A stretch of DNA of 64,000 bases from Shewanella sp. SNU WT4. Lineage in GTDB: Bacteria > Pseudomonadota > Gammaproteobacteria > Enterobacterales > Shewanellaceae. The position numbers and the translations under genes were made by a program. Location: NCBI RefSeq assembly GCF_006494715.1, contig NZ_CP041151.1:3720001-3784000 (forward strand), read 5' to 3'. The notes below the pieces were generated by a model. That model saw only the letters and a list, made by a program, of their open reading frames with translations. It had not been told where the DNA came from and ran no database searches. This document shows positions 8,436 through 17,122 of this stretch, piece by piece (within the stretch, counting starts at the first letter, position 1; every line of letters begins with the position of its first letter).

Positions 8436-9695
8436 ATGAACATCTCAAAGAAAATAAAGAATAGCAGTGCTATAGCATCATGGAGCGGCTTTATATACCA
8501 AGGGAAAATTGCCCTCTACCATTGTATACATTTACTCATAAGTGACAATTCTAAAGCAGATCATTTAAAAGTTGAGACTTTAGACGATTTCGTGATTTAT
8601 GACTTGGCAGGGAAGGCTTTAAGTCTTCATCAAGTTAAAGCTAGGAACAATAAAAGTCGCTCTGCATATAAGGAGGCGCTTAATCAGGCCTCTGAAATAT
8701 CTACAAGCAGCATAGATAAAAGTACCAAGCGTTGGTTTCATGTTTCTTGTGAGCTGGATGATTTCTCCCCCTATAGCCCGACTAATGCAACTCATAACCA
8801 AGTAGATTTCTATCGTTACAGAGATGATAATAAGTACCTTAGACTTGATCATGTTAATGTGCAATTAGAACAAATAGTCGCTGAATATTTACAAAAAGTT
8901 AAACTGAACTGCTCACCTTTACTAATCCAGTACAAGCTCGGTCTTCTATATATTCTACTTGATACAAAAGTTATTTATGCACATGCCAAAATTCATAACA
9001 ATAGTGAATTAAAATTTGATGCGGCAAATAAGACACCTATATTCCTAACAGAAATTCAGCAATGCTTAAAATCGGAAGTGCTAGATGAAAGTGATGAAAT
9101 TGTTGTTTTAAACCGTTTTAGGCGCAATATTTTAGATAGAACAGACGAATTGATGGAAAGCTATGAAGCGTCTGACGACATATCGCTTATAGACATATTT
9201 TCCTGTCGGAATACTATAGCTCAAATGAATTCAGAAACACTAAAAAGACTTTACTACTCCAAAAAACCAAATCTTAATTCAGTTTCCATTAATGGGTTTA
9301 ACGATGATAGTGTCGACAGTTATATGAGCATTATTGCAATGTTAGAGCAACTAGTTGTTCTTAAGGATCTCCCTCATTATCACCAGCCACAATTTGGTAC
9401 TTATTTACCAACAGCCATCCAATTAAAAAAAATTAATGAAAAGCTCTCTCTATCAGACATACAGAACAATGTTGAGGCGTTACGTGAAAACTCAATTGTT
9501 CAGGATGTGTTATATGAATATAACAACTTGATCGTTGATATGAAGCATTCACCTTTTCAACTTAGCGAAGCCTCAAAATTAACAGGTAAGTTTATTGATA
9601 TTTCAGATGAAGACTTAAGCCAAGGCCGCCTAACCAAAATTCATAATGTGAGATTCATTTCTCCAGATGATGTTCAACGGGAACTAAATGATTAA
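8436..9695 (+). CDS. ABC-three-component system nuclease-like effector protein
   Basis: A 419-residue soluble protein. The N-terminus carries WSGFIYQGKIALYH (residues 16-29), then E47-T-L-D50-D51 and L-H-Q66-V-K68. This GxxYQ / E...DD / QxK pattern is that of the PD-(D/E)xK restriction-fold domain seen in DUF4297/Cap4-type dsDNA nucleases and in first components of ABC-three-component (ABC-3C) systems. The rest (about 150-419) is an unassigned, mostly helical C-terminal region. It overlaps the next gene by 8 bases, so the three genes form one translation unit. Base composition is visibly more AT-rich than the flanks, which points to horizontal acquisition. The nuclease reading is by motif only. 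Confidence 0.75.
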   Translation: MNISKKIKNSSAIASWSGFIYQGKIALYHCIHLLISDNSKADHLKVETLDDFVIYDLAGKALSLHQVKARNNKSRSAYKEALNQASEISTSSIDKSTKRWFHVSCELDDFSPYSPTNATHNQVDFYRYRDDNKYLRLDHVNVQLEQIVAEYLQKVKLNCSPLLIQYKLGLLYILLDTKVIYAHAKIHNNSELKFDAANKTPIFLTEIQQCLKSEVLDESDEIVVLNRFRRNILDRTDELMESYEASDDISLIDIFSCRNTIAQMNSETLKRLYYSKKPNLNSVSINGFNDDSVDSYMSIIAMLEQLVVLKDLPHYHQPQFGTYLPTAIQLKKINEKLSLSDIQNNVEALRENSIVQDVLYEYNNLIVDMKHSPFQLSEASKLTGKFIDISDEDLSQGRLTKIHNVRFISPDDVQRELND

Positions 9696-10365
9696 AAAAA
9701 TTATTCAGCAAGTGGTAGAAGGCTCACCTTGCCAATTCGTGCAACTTGATACTCCATTAGAAAAGCTAACATTTTATAAAGCAGCTCATTTAAACTATCA
9801 ACGTTTTCTCGTTGTTTTAGAGTCAGATAAGCTAAGCACCCCTTCCGAGCTAAATGAGTATATACAAGGAAATACCCCTCAGAGTCTTCTAGAAATTCCA
9901 ACCTTCGCAAAAAACACTGATTTAGTAATCCTGTTTAGGCTAGATACTCTGACTGAACTTAATAAATATGAGCACAAGATCTTTGATATAGAAGAAAACG
10001 CATACAGTCTCAAAAAACATGTTCTCTACTACACAGAGGCCGAATCAGAAAAGCTAAAGCAATACTTAGATTCAGAGGAAGGTATAGAAATATTACTTAC
10101 AGAACCCGAGGCCTTTAATCACTATAAGCAAGCCCCTTTTAATGAGTCAGCCTTTAGTTTGGCTTGTCGCCTTTACGTTAAGTTTCCATTCCTAGCTGTT
10201 CCAGCAAAAGAAGAAACATTAACAAGTGCAAATGAACTTGCTGATCAATATCTAAGAGAGCAGCAGTTATTAGGTTTTTATAACTCAATAGAGACACAAC
10301 TGACCGTTAGTAATGGATATAAAGAAGTCATGGAGGCATTAATTAATGAACAAATGGCGAATTAA
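9688..10365 (+). CDS. ABC-three-component system middle component
   Basis: A 225-residue soluble acidic protein with no motif that I recognise by itself. Its position between the nuclease-like gene and the Rad50-like ATPase, with overlaps of 8 and 20 bases, and its size match the small 'middle component' of ABC-3C systems. It contains short hydrophobic beta-type segments (FLVVLES, DLVILFRLD) and an acidic stretch (YTEAESEKLKQYLDSEEG). Family members are thought to bridge effector and ATPase; that role is inferred from context. It shares the AT-rich composition of its neighbours. Confidence 0.65.
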   Translation: MIKKIIQQVVEGSPCQFVQLDTPLEKLTFYKAAHLNYQRFLVVLESDKLSTPSELNEYIQGNTPQSLLEIPTFAKNTDLVILFRLDTLTELNKYEHKIFDIEENAYSLKKHVLYYTEAESEKLKQYLDSEEGIEILLTEPEAFNHYKQAPFNESAFSLACRLYVKFPFLAVPAKEETLTSANELADQYLREQQLLGFYNSIETQLTVSNGYKEVMEALINEQMAN

Positions 10366-12670
10366 TCGACTGAAAATAAATGGCTTCAAAGCGTTTTCTT
10401 CATACGAAGAACAATATAACAGCGATCTCATTATCTATGATGGTCCAAATGGGTTTGGAAAAACATCGTTATTTGATGCTAAGCAATTATTGTTTCGTGG
10501 TCAGCTACCACGAATTGCTGCTAGGTTAAAACCTGTTACACCCAACAAGCATAGCTTTAAAAGCAATCTTTACCGTCACTATGGCTACGCTGGCGATATT
10601 CGTATCATCGCAGAACTGACAAATGGCAGTCAGACAATAAATATTATGCGCAAAGCTGATGCCAAAGATATGAAAGCGAAAATGAACAAACCAAGTGAAT
10701 TTTCTATCTTTAAGTTATATCAATTAAAAGAATTTGACGATTGGTCATCAGCAACAGAAATTTTAGATGAAAATACGTTCTGGAAGCAATATTTCGGAGG
10801 TAATTTTCAAAAAAACTTTGATGTATTGAACTATCTACAACAAGATAGTAAAGCGCTGATAATTCCAGATGGTTCTTGTGAAGATACAACAAGAACTAAA
10901 CAAATAGAACACCTCATCAACCTTGACGAGTTAAATACTCGGCTGGACAATATGCGAAACTTAAAAGTCGCACGAAAGCAGGCTTATGACAATGAAATAA
11001 AAGTACACGAATTTTTATATGTAGAAGTTGCACAACTTAAGCAGCAATTATCTACGCCAGGTCAATCTTTTGAATATTTTCGATTAACAACTAATGAATT
11101 AATTCCAGTTTGGGACTCTAAGACTCCATTAACAGTCGAACGTCTTAATGATTATCCCAATCAGTTAGCTTCAGTTAACTTGCTTAAAACACTTGTTGAG
11201 CACTCTGATGAGGTGACAAGACGAATACAGAACCAGAAAAAGAGTGAATTTTTAAAAACCGAAGAATTCGTGCTGACAGTTCGACTTGCTTCACATATTG
11301 ACAAACTAAAATCATTAAGGGCTCTGCGCGAACAAAGAAAGCCATTAGAGAAAGTGATTATTGTTGCACAAAAGAACGCAATTGAGCTAACAGAGGTTGA
11401 TTTACCTCTATTAAAGCAAGCGTTAGCGGATGGTTTTGATGATTTTTCAGAGTTAGTTAAACAAAAAGAACAACTTAAAACCTATCAAAATACGATCGGT
11501 GATACTAAAACCAAAACGTTGGTATTACGTAATCGATTAAAAACAACAATAATCGAAAATGAAAGCAGTTGCCCTCTTTGTGGTTTTGATTATACCGAGC
11601 AACAACTATTAATTGTTGCGATAGATGCGCGAACCAAGCAGATAGAGAGCGAACTGGATCTTAATGGAAATAAAATTGCTGAATGTCTAAAAAAAATAGA
11701 CTTAACCTTACAATCATTATTACTCCACCTTCAAAATCAGCTTAAAAAAATCGATAAAGAATTCAATTTAAAGCTACTGCAAGATATAGAAGCTCATGAG
11801 CATCAAACCAAACGATTATTAGCTATTTCCCATCGAATACGACAGCTAAACATTTCACTTCCTGAAGAATATGCAGAAACAATAGAGCAACAAAATGAAC
11901 AAGTAGAAAATATTCGTCATAAAATACTACTCACATTTGAACCTGAAAGTGATTCTCTACCAGAACAGGCTTTAGCTATATTCTATAGCGCTTTTAATGC
12001 CCCTGAAGAACTTAAAAGAATTACTCTCGAATCCATAGAAGAAAAACTTAACTATATACACAACGAATATAGAAAATTAGTTAGTGTAACTCATGGGCAG
12101 AAGCTAAATGCGCTTAATCTATCTAAAGCTAGGCTTAATGCCATTAATGGGGTAGAAGAGAAGCTAAAAAATACCGAGAAGCAACTCAACCAGGCTCGAA
12201 ATACCTATATAAATCGAACGCTTGGTGAAATTGAACTGCTTTTTCATATCTACAGCGGCCGCTTATTGCAAAATATGCAAACTGGATTAGGGATATTTTT
12301 AGAGCGAGCGGATGGAACTCAAAAAGATACCCCGTTGCAGTTTAAAACCGCTAGAGGAAACGAGCATGATGCAGTACTTTCTATGAGTAGCGGGCAAATC
12401 AGTGCGCTTGCATTGTCCTTATTCTTAGCACTTAACAAAAAATATGCGGAAACTGCCTTTGTTTTTATTGATGATCCAACACAATGCATGGATGAAATTA
12501 ATATTGCCTCACTAAGCGACTTGTTAAGAGTAGAACTGAGAGATCGGCAAGTTATTATGTCAACTCATGAGCAAGATATAGCCAATTATTTAATCTACCG
12601 ATATAGTAAAGCTGGATTATCTCATCATAAAATCAATATGTTAAAAAAACATAGAGACATAGTGACATAG
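10346..12670 (+). CDS. Rad50/SMC-like ABC ATPase with zinc hook, ABC-three-component system
   Basis: A 774-residue protein. Walker A is GPNGFGKT at residues 33-40. Long coiled-coil arms run about 180-400 and 430-610, with a C-P-L-C zinc-hook motif at 409-412 at the apex. The ABC signature MSSGQISALAL lies near 680, Walker B FIDDPTQCMDE has aspartates at 709-710, and the H-loop MSTHEQD is near 740. This is the Rad50/RecF-type head with the DDP Walker B found in defence-associated ABC ATPases. It should dimerise on DNA or nucleoprotein and license the nuclease-like partner. The stop codon lies inside an octamer repeat. All catalytic residues look intact. Confidence 0.85.
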   Translation: MNKWRINRLKINGFKAFSSYEEQYNSDLIIYDGPNGFGKTSLFDAKQLLFRGQLPRIAARLKPVTPNKHSFKSNLYRHYGYAGDIRIIAELTNGSQTINIMRKADAKDMKAKMNKPSEFSIFKLYQLKEFDDWSSATEILDENTFWKQYFGGNFQKNFDVLNYLQQDSKALIIPDGSCEDTTRTKQIEHLINLDELNTRLDNMRNLKVARKQAYDNEIKVHEFLYVEVAQLKQQLSTPGQSFEYFRLTTNELIPVWDSKTPLTVERLNDYPNQLASVNLLKTLVEHSDEVTRRIQNQKKSEFLKTEEFVLTVRLASHIDKLKSLRALREQRKPLEKVIIVAQKNAIELTEVDLPLLKQALADGFDDFSELVKQKEQLKTYQNTIGDTKTKTLVLRNRLKTTIIENESSCPLCGFDYTEQQLLIVAIDARTKQIESELDLNGNKIAECLKKIDLTLQSLLLHLQNQLKKIDKEFNLKLLQDIEAHEHQTKRLLAISHRIRQLNISLPEEYAETIEQQNEQVENIRHKILLTFEPESDSLPEQALAIFYSAFNAPEELKRITLESIEEKLNYIHNEYRKLVSVTHGQKLNALNLSKARLNAINGVEEKLKNTEKQLNQARNTYINRTLGEIELLFHIYSGRLLQNMQTGLGIFLERADGTQKDTPLQFKTARGNEHDAVLSMSSGQISALALSLFLALNKKYAETAFVFIDDPTQCMDEINIASLSDLLRVELRDRQVIMSTHEQDIANYLIYRYSKAGLSHHKINMLKKHRDIVT

Positions 12671-12712
12671 TGACATAGTGACATAGTGACATAGTGACAT
12701 AGTGACATAGTG
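12661..12712 (+). repeat. octamer tandem repeat AGTGACAT, six perfect copies
   Basis: Six exact copies of AGTGACAT run from 12661 to 12708, preceded by a near copy (AGAGACAT) and followed by a partial one. The array covers the TAG stop (12668-12670) of the ATPase gene. Because the stop is reached within the first two units, copy-number change would not alter the protein. Confidence 0.95.
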
Positions 12713-13076
12713 ATAAACTAAATTTTGCCACTTTTTTATATTTTCCCAATACAAACGTTTAAGAGTGACTCGAAATTCGTTGCATCTAGTACTGTGAAGA
12801 AGTTTACATATTGCGTTGATCACTCTTTAATAAGGCCTTATCCATAGAAATTTTATTAGAAACTCACTCATTCGTGCTAAACGTCTCACTTGGAAATGTC
12901 CACAAATAAGCAGTGAGTGGCGATGGTATGATTAAGTCACACCATCTAAGCCAGCACTAGTGCTGGCTTAGATGGCATGACCTAGATAGCTTGGGCTAAA
13001 TGATTTGCGTCGCAAGCAATAGCTTTGTCTTCTTTTTCTTTTGTTTTGTTTATTGTGCCATCAATACATCAATGGC
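12713..13076. other. gene-free junction between defence cassette and art operon
   Basis: About 360 bases with no convincing coding region. It starts AT-rich like the cassette and returns to the composition of the rest of the window past about 12900. It contains the 34-bp palindrome listed next. No obvious att-type direct repeat matching the left side of the cassette was found by eye. Confidence 0.5.
12942..12975. repeat. perfect 34-bp palindrome
   Basis: CCATCTAAGCCAGCA at 12942-12956, a CTAG centre, then its exact reverse complement to 12975, with no unpaired loop. It lacks a T-run on either strand, so a classical intrinsic terminator is not shown, although it lies where termination between the convergent ATPase gene and artM would be expected. 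Confidence 0.85.
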
Positions 13077-13754
13077 TTAAGCCTGTTCAAAGGCCAGCAC
13101 TCGTTTTTCGATGCGGCTCATGCTTAAGGTAATCACCAGATTTAGGCTTAAGTAGAGTAAACCTGCGGCGGAGAACACCACTAAAGTGTCATAGGTTTGC
13201 GAGTTAAGTCGCTGCGCCCAGCCCATGATATCCATGATGGTAATGGTGGAGGCTAACGATGAGCCTTTAAGCAATAATACCACTTCATTGGAATAGGCAG
13301 GCAGTGCGCGGCGCAGCGCATAAGGCATTAATACGCTTAAGGTTTGCTTATGGCTCATGCCTAAGCTGGCGCAACTATCCCACTGGCCTTGATTGATGCT
13401 GTTTAACGCGCCATAAAACAATAAGGTAGTGTACGCGGCGCAGTTTAATGACAAGGCGAGCGCGGCGCAGAAAAACGGTTCAGATAACCAGTACCAAAAC
13501 ACGCTATCGGTTAAGCCAGCAAACTGACCTGGGCCGTAATAAATCAAGAAAATCTGCACCAATAAGGGCGTACCGGTAAAGACTGTGATGTAGCCCTTAA
13601 CGCTAAAGTAAATCAAGCGATTACTTGAGGTTAAGGCTAAGGTGCATAACAGGGCAAGTAAGCTGCCAATCAGCAAGGAAATCGCCGTCAGCCCTAAGGT
13701 CATGACTAGGCCATGACCTAAGACTTGCAAATATTCGAGTAAGTTAATCAGCAT
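13077..13754 (-). CDS. artM: arginine ABC transporter permease ArtM
   Basis: A 225-residue inner-membrane permease closely resembling E. coli ArtM: GYITVFTGTPLLVQIFLIYYGPGQF, quoted in part as FTGTPLLVQIFLIYYGPG, and the EAA-type loop SCASLGMSHKQTLSVLMPYA in pieces. The start at 13754 (MLINLLEYLQVLG) is preferred over upstream ATGs at 13775 and 13787 because a GGAG site is 9 bases before it and it aligns with the known ArtM N-terminus. It follows the artQ stop by 1 base. With ArtQ it forms the membrane channel for arginine import. Confidence 0.9.
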   Translation of the reverse strand: MLINLLEYLQVLGHGLVMTLGLTAISLLIGSLLALLCTLALTSSNRLIYFSVKGYITVFTGTPLLVQIFLIYYGPGQFAGLTDSVFWYWLSEPFFCAALALSLNCAAYTTLLFYGALNSINQGQWDSCASLGMSHKQTLSVLMPYALRRALPAYSNEVVLLLKGSSLASTITIMDIMGWAQRLNSQTYDTLVVFSAAGLLYLSLNLVITLSMSRIEKRVLAFEQA

Positions 13755-13755
13755 A

Positions 13756-14424
13756 TTAATGATCTCCGCGCTCATAGCGAGTGACATAGCAGCTGGCGCG
13801 CTTAAGGCCGTATTGACTCACTAAGGTGATGATTAAATAAATTAGCGCGGCGCAGGCAAACCAAGTAAACGGCTGCCAAGTGGAGGACGCCACCATTTGC
13901 GCTTGCTTCATTAAGTCATTAACGCCAATCAGTGACACCAGCGCAGTATCTTTTAATAACACTAACCATTGATTACCTAAGGCGGGCAAGGCGTGGCGCC
14001 ACACTTGCGGCAGTAAGATAGTAAAAAATATCGATAACCGCCCCATGCCTAAGGCAACGCCGGCTTCCCACTGCCCAGCGGGAATGGCAAGTAACGCGCC
14101 GCGCAAAATTTGCGACACGTACACAGAAAAAATGGTGCTAAGTGCTAACACGCCGCAAACAAAGGCGCTCACTTCAATAAAGACGCCAGTGGCTAAAAAC
14201 AGCAAATGACTTGAGCCGAAATACACTAGCAGCACCACTAACAGCTCAGGCAAGCCCCTTAACACCATGATATACAGGCGAGTAAGTTTGCCAAGCCACA
14301 CTATGGGGGTGGATTCTAGTAAGGCTAAAATAATCGCCATCACTAAGCCGAGCATGGCTGAAACCACCGCCAGCGCTATGGTAGTTAATGATGCCAAGAG
14401 TAATAACAAGAGTAAGTCATGCAT
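13756..14424 (-). CDS. artQ: arginine ABC transporter permease ArtQ
   Basis: A 222-residue permease of the polar amino-acid ABC family. It has five or so membrane segments, the family motif VLRGLPELLVVLLVYFGSS (in part RGLPELLVVLLVYFG) and the EAA loop AGVALGMGRLSIFFTILLPQ. It pairs with ArtM as a heterodimeric channel. The order artP-artI-artQ-artM is exactly that of the E. coli operon. Spacing to the upstream binding-protein gene is 35 bases. Confidence 0.9.
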   Translation of the reverse strand: MHDLLLLLLLASLTTIALAVVSAMLGLVMAIILALLESTPIVWLGKLTRLYIMVLRGLPELLVVLLVYFGSSHLLFLATGVFIEVSAFVCGVLALSTIFSVYVSQILRGALLAIPAGQWEAGVALGMGRLSIFFTILLPQVWRHALPALGNQWLVLLKDTALVSLIGVNDLMKQAQMVASSTWQPFTWFACAALIYLIITLVSQYGLKRASCYVTRYERGDH

Positions 14425-14459
14425 AAGTAGCCACTCGCTTAAAGGTAATAACTACCCGC

Positions 14460-15200
14460 TTATTGAAACCAGCGCTGATAGATTTGCTGATAGGTACCAT
14501 TGGCCATTATGGTGGTGAGCGCCTGATTTAATTCATCGCGCAGTGCATGATTTTGCAAGTTAACGGCTATGCCATAACCGCGGCCAAAGTATTGAGTATC
14601 ATTGATAATCTCCCCTACCCCTTCATAGTTAGCGCTGCGGGTTAACCATTGTTCAACCACGGCAGTATCACCAAATACCGCATCGACGCGGCCGTTTTGC
14701 AAATCAATAAAGGCATGCTGAACACTGGTATAAGCGGAAGTCTTTTGCTTTGGGTAGTTATCGTGAATGTATCTTTGATGGGTCGAGCCGTTTTGCAGGC
14801 CAATTTTGTGCTTGGCTAAGTCCGCCATGCTGGTAAAGCGGTCTTTCGCGGCCACCACTATGGCGGCATTTTGATAATAAGGCTCAGTAAACAGCACTTG
14901 TTTTTCGCGATCGGCGGTGATATCCATGCCCGAAATTGCGGCATCGAAACGGCGAAACTTAAGGCTGGCAATTAAGCTGTCAAACGGCTGAATATGAAAG
15001 CTGCACTGCTTGTTGAGCTCAGAACACAAGGCTTTAGCTAAATCGACATCAAAGCCTATCACTTCATTTTTATCATTGGTAAATTCAAACGGCGGATAGG
15101 TGGCTTCCATGGCAAAGCGGATTTCTTGCGCCTGTAGCGGCGCCCATGACAACAGCATAGTGATTACTAGGGTTAATGAAATTTGTAGTCCTTTGTTCAT
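14460..15200 (-). CDS. artI: arginine-binding periplasmic protein ArtI/ArtJ-type
   Basis: A 246-residue solute-binding protein with signal peptide (cleavage after SWAPLQA). It is strikingly close to E. coli ArtJ/ArtI: EATYPPFEF, GFDVDLAKALC, FDSLIASLKFRRFDAAISGMD (in part), ITADREKQVLFTEPYY, NGRVDAVFGDTAVVEQWL. These residues form the arginine pocket of the family. It delivers arginine to ArtQM. It is the second gene of the operon, 55 bases after artP, and carries no sign of damage. Confidence 0.92.
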   Translation of the reverse strand: MNKGLQISLTLVITMLLSWAPLQAQEIRFAMEATYPPFEFTNDKNEVIGFDVDLAKALCSELNKQCSFHIQPFDSLIASLKFRRFDAAISGMDITADREKQVLFTEPYYQNAAIVVAAKDRFTSMADLAKHKIGLQNGSTHQRYIHDNYPKQKTSAYTSVQHAFIDLQNGRVDAVFGDTAVVEQWLTRSANYEGVGEIINDTQYFGRGYGIAVNLQNHALRDELNQALTTIMANGTYQQIYQRWFQ

Positions 15201-15255
15201 GTCGTCACCTTTTTATATGTAAATCAATTAACTAATTGAGCTGCTAATAAAAAAC

Positions 15256-15987
15256 CTAGTGGAATAAATAGCGCGTTAATGCGGGCGTCATCGGAGTGGT
15301 TAATACGCTCACCCCGCCTTGCTCGACGATGCGCCCAGCTTCCATAAACACTACCCGATTGGCCACTTTGGCCGCTAAAGCCACTTCATGGGTGACTATG
15401 ATTTGGCAAATACCCACGGCACTGAGTTCAGCCACTATGTCGGCAAATTGGGCAGTCATTTGTGGGTCAAGGGCAGCGGTAGGTTCATCGTATAAAATCA
15501 CTTGCGGCGACATCATCAAGGCGCGCGCTATCGCCACGCGTTGCTGTTGCCCGCCGGATAATTGCACTGGGTATCTGTGCTCTAAATCATGCAAACGTAA
15601 ACGCAGCAATAACGCCATGGCCTGCTCGATGGCGGCGGCTTTATCTAACTTAAGGACCTTGCAGGGGGCTTCAATCAGATTTTCTAGCACAGTGAAATGC
15701 GGCCACAGATGATATTGCTGAAACACCATGCCGACATTGGTGCGCAGTTTACGCACCGCATCACGGCTGGGTTCGTCATTAAAATTAAAGCGGTGTTCGC
15801 CTGCTTGATAGGTGCCTGCGGTCGGTATTTCCATGAGGTTAAAGACCCGCAGCAATGAGCTTTTACCCGCGCCGCTAGCGCCTAGTAGCGCAATCACATC
15901 GCCAGATTTAGCGGTAAAATTGATATCGAACAGCGACTGGGTTTGGCCGTAAAAACAATTCACTTGTTGCAGCTGAATATTGGTCAT
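15256..15987 (-). CDS. artP: arginine ABC transporter ATP-binding protein ArtP
   Basis: A 243-residue ABC ATPase: Walker [11 protein letters not shown]-loop FQQYHLWPH, signature [15 protein letters not shown], Walker [14 protein letters not shown] and H-loop IIVTHE are all intact. The N-terminus [11 protein letters not shown] matches ArtP. First gene of artPIQM, starting after a GGAGT ribosome site. Its promoter must lie in the short stretch between it and the EamA terminator, or it is reached by read-through. Confidence 0.92.
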   Translation of the reverse strand: MTNIQLQQVNCFYGQTQSLFDINFTAKSGDVIALLGASGAGKSSLLRVFNLMEIPTAGTYQAGEHRFNFNDEPSRDAVRKLRTNVGMVFQQYHLWPHFTVLENLIEAPCKVLKLDKAAAIEQAMALLLRLRLHDLEHRYPVQLSGGQQQRVAIARALMMSPQVILYDEPTAALDPQMTAQFADIVAELSAVGICQIIVTHEVALAAKVANRVVFMEAGRIVEQGGVSVLTTPMTPALTRYLFH

Positions 15988-16015
15988 AGTGACTCCTTAA
16001 TGGCGGCGTAAAAAA

Positions 16016-16041
16016 CATTAACCCGCAGATGCGGGTTAATG
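16016..16041 (-). terminator. intrinsic terminator after the EamA gene
   Basis: Hairpin with 12-bp arms CATTAACCCGCA (16016-16027) and its complement (16030-16041), 2-base loop, followed on the minus strand by TTTTTT. It separates the EamA gene from artP. Confidence 0.85.
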
Positions 16042-16049
16042 ACTCACCA

Positions 16050-16988
16050 TTAGATGGCTTTAGCAGCGGCAGCTTGCTTATTGAGATAACCCTTAATGCC
16101 ATTGACCGCCATTTCACTGGTGCCGCCCAAAATAATTAAGAAGCCCCCCACAAACTGCATGGTCGATAACGGCTCGCTGAACACCACAATCCCAATCAGG
16201 GATGCCACCACACACTCCCAGTAAGAGATAGTGGCAAACTCCACCGCTAATAGATTTTTAGTGGCTATGGTGCATAAGGTTAAGGCGCCAAAACCGCACA
16301 CTATGCCAATGGCAATCCACCACATCCAATCACTGGCGGTCATTTGCGCTATGGTCGGTTGACTGAAAATAAACAAGGCGCCAATGCCCACTAGCGCAAA
16401 TAAGAAGTTCCAGAACGAGCGCACATCGCTTGGTACATCTTGACGATAGCGCCCTAAAAATAAGAACAAGCCGTAACCGACCCCAGAGGCCAAGGCCAGC
16501 ATGTCGCCAGCAAAGGTTTTAGCATCAAAGGACAAGCCCACAGTAACCGCGCCATCGTTAAATTGCACTAAGCCCACAATCAGCATCATGCCTGCAAACA
16601 CTATGCTAATGGCAAACATGGTGATCGGCTTAAAGGGCTCTTTGAGGAAGATAATCGCCAAGATAGTGGAAATGATGGGGCCGATATAAATAAAGAACAC
16701 GGCATTAGCAATAGAGGTTAATTGAGTTGCGGCGATATAGGCTGATAAACAGGTGCCCATAAAAATGCCACTAAACACCATAGATGGCGAAATGCGGTAG
16801 CGAGTTAAGTCTTTAAGACGCCCCATTCCCAGTAAAATAAAGAAGAACAATACTGCGCCACACAGCATACGCGAGAAGGCAATGACATCACCCTGGGCAT
16901 TAATATGACGGGCAAAAAATCCAACAAAACCCATCAGAGTCGCTGCGCCAAAGGCAGCCAATAAGCCATTTATTTTGGTTTTATTCAT
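16050..16988 (-). CDS. EamA/DMT-family drug-metabolite transporter
   Basis: A 312-residue integral membrane protein with about ten membrane segments in two EamA repeats (residues about 5-145 and 165-295). Recognisable pieces are GFVGFFARHINAQGD, FIYIGPIISTILAIIFLKEP and, in the second half, the matching region around FSEPLSTMQFVGGFLIILGG. Members export amino acids or metabolites. Placement between art and arc genes suggests export of an arginine-derived product such as ornithine or a guanidino compound, but the sequence does not give the substrate. It has its own terminator. Confidence 0.8.
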   Translation of the reverse strand: MNKTKINGLLAAFGAATLMGFVGFFARHINAQGDVIAFSRMLCGAVLFFFILLGMGRLKDLTRYRISPSMVFSGIFMGTCLSAYIAATQLTSIANAVFFIYIGPIISTILAIIFLKEPFKPITMFAISIVFAGMMLIVGLVQFNDGAVTVGLSFDAKTFAGDMLALASGVGYGLFLFLGRYRQDVPSDVRSFWNFLFALVGIGALFIFSQPTIAQMTASDWMWWIAIGIVCGFGALTLCTIATKNLLAVEFATISYWECVVASLIGIVVFSEPLSTMQFVGGFLIILGGTSEMAVNGIKGYLNKQAAAAKAI

Positions 16989-17083
16989 AATAGAATTCCT
17001 AGCATATCTAGGCCGAACTCTATGAGCGCAAAAGGCTTAGATACTCAATGAGGCAAACGCATATCGATGAGCTACACAGTCAT

Positions 17084-17111
17084 AAAAAAGCCGCCACAAG
17101 CATGTGGCGGC
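17084..17111 (-). terminator. intrinsic terminator of the arcACB operon
   Basis: Arms GCCGCCACA (17090-17098) and TGTGGCGGC (17103-17111), loop AGCA, followed on the minus strand by six T. It lies directly after the stop of arcB. Confidence 0.88.
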
Positions 17112-17122
17112 GACTGCTGAGC

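Noticed and set aside
12661..12712. Phase variation of the defence ATPase through the octamer repeat
   Set aside because: The in-frame TAG is reached in the second unit whatever the copy number, so the protein does not change.
12641..12823. Reverse-strand ORF with repeated SLCHYVTM
   Set aside because: It is only the translation of the octamer DNA repeat; no ribosome site and no protein-like composition.
15296..15712. Plus-strand ORF inside artP
   Set aside because: Shadow of artP on the opposite strand; no ribosome site and Cys/Ser-rich composition.
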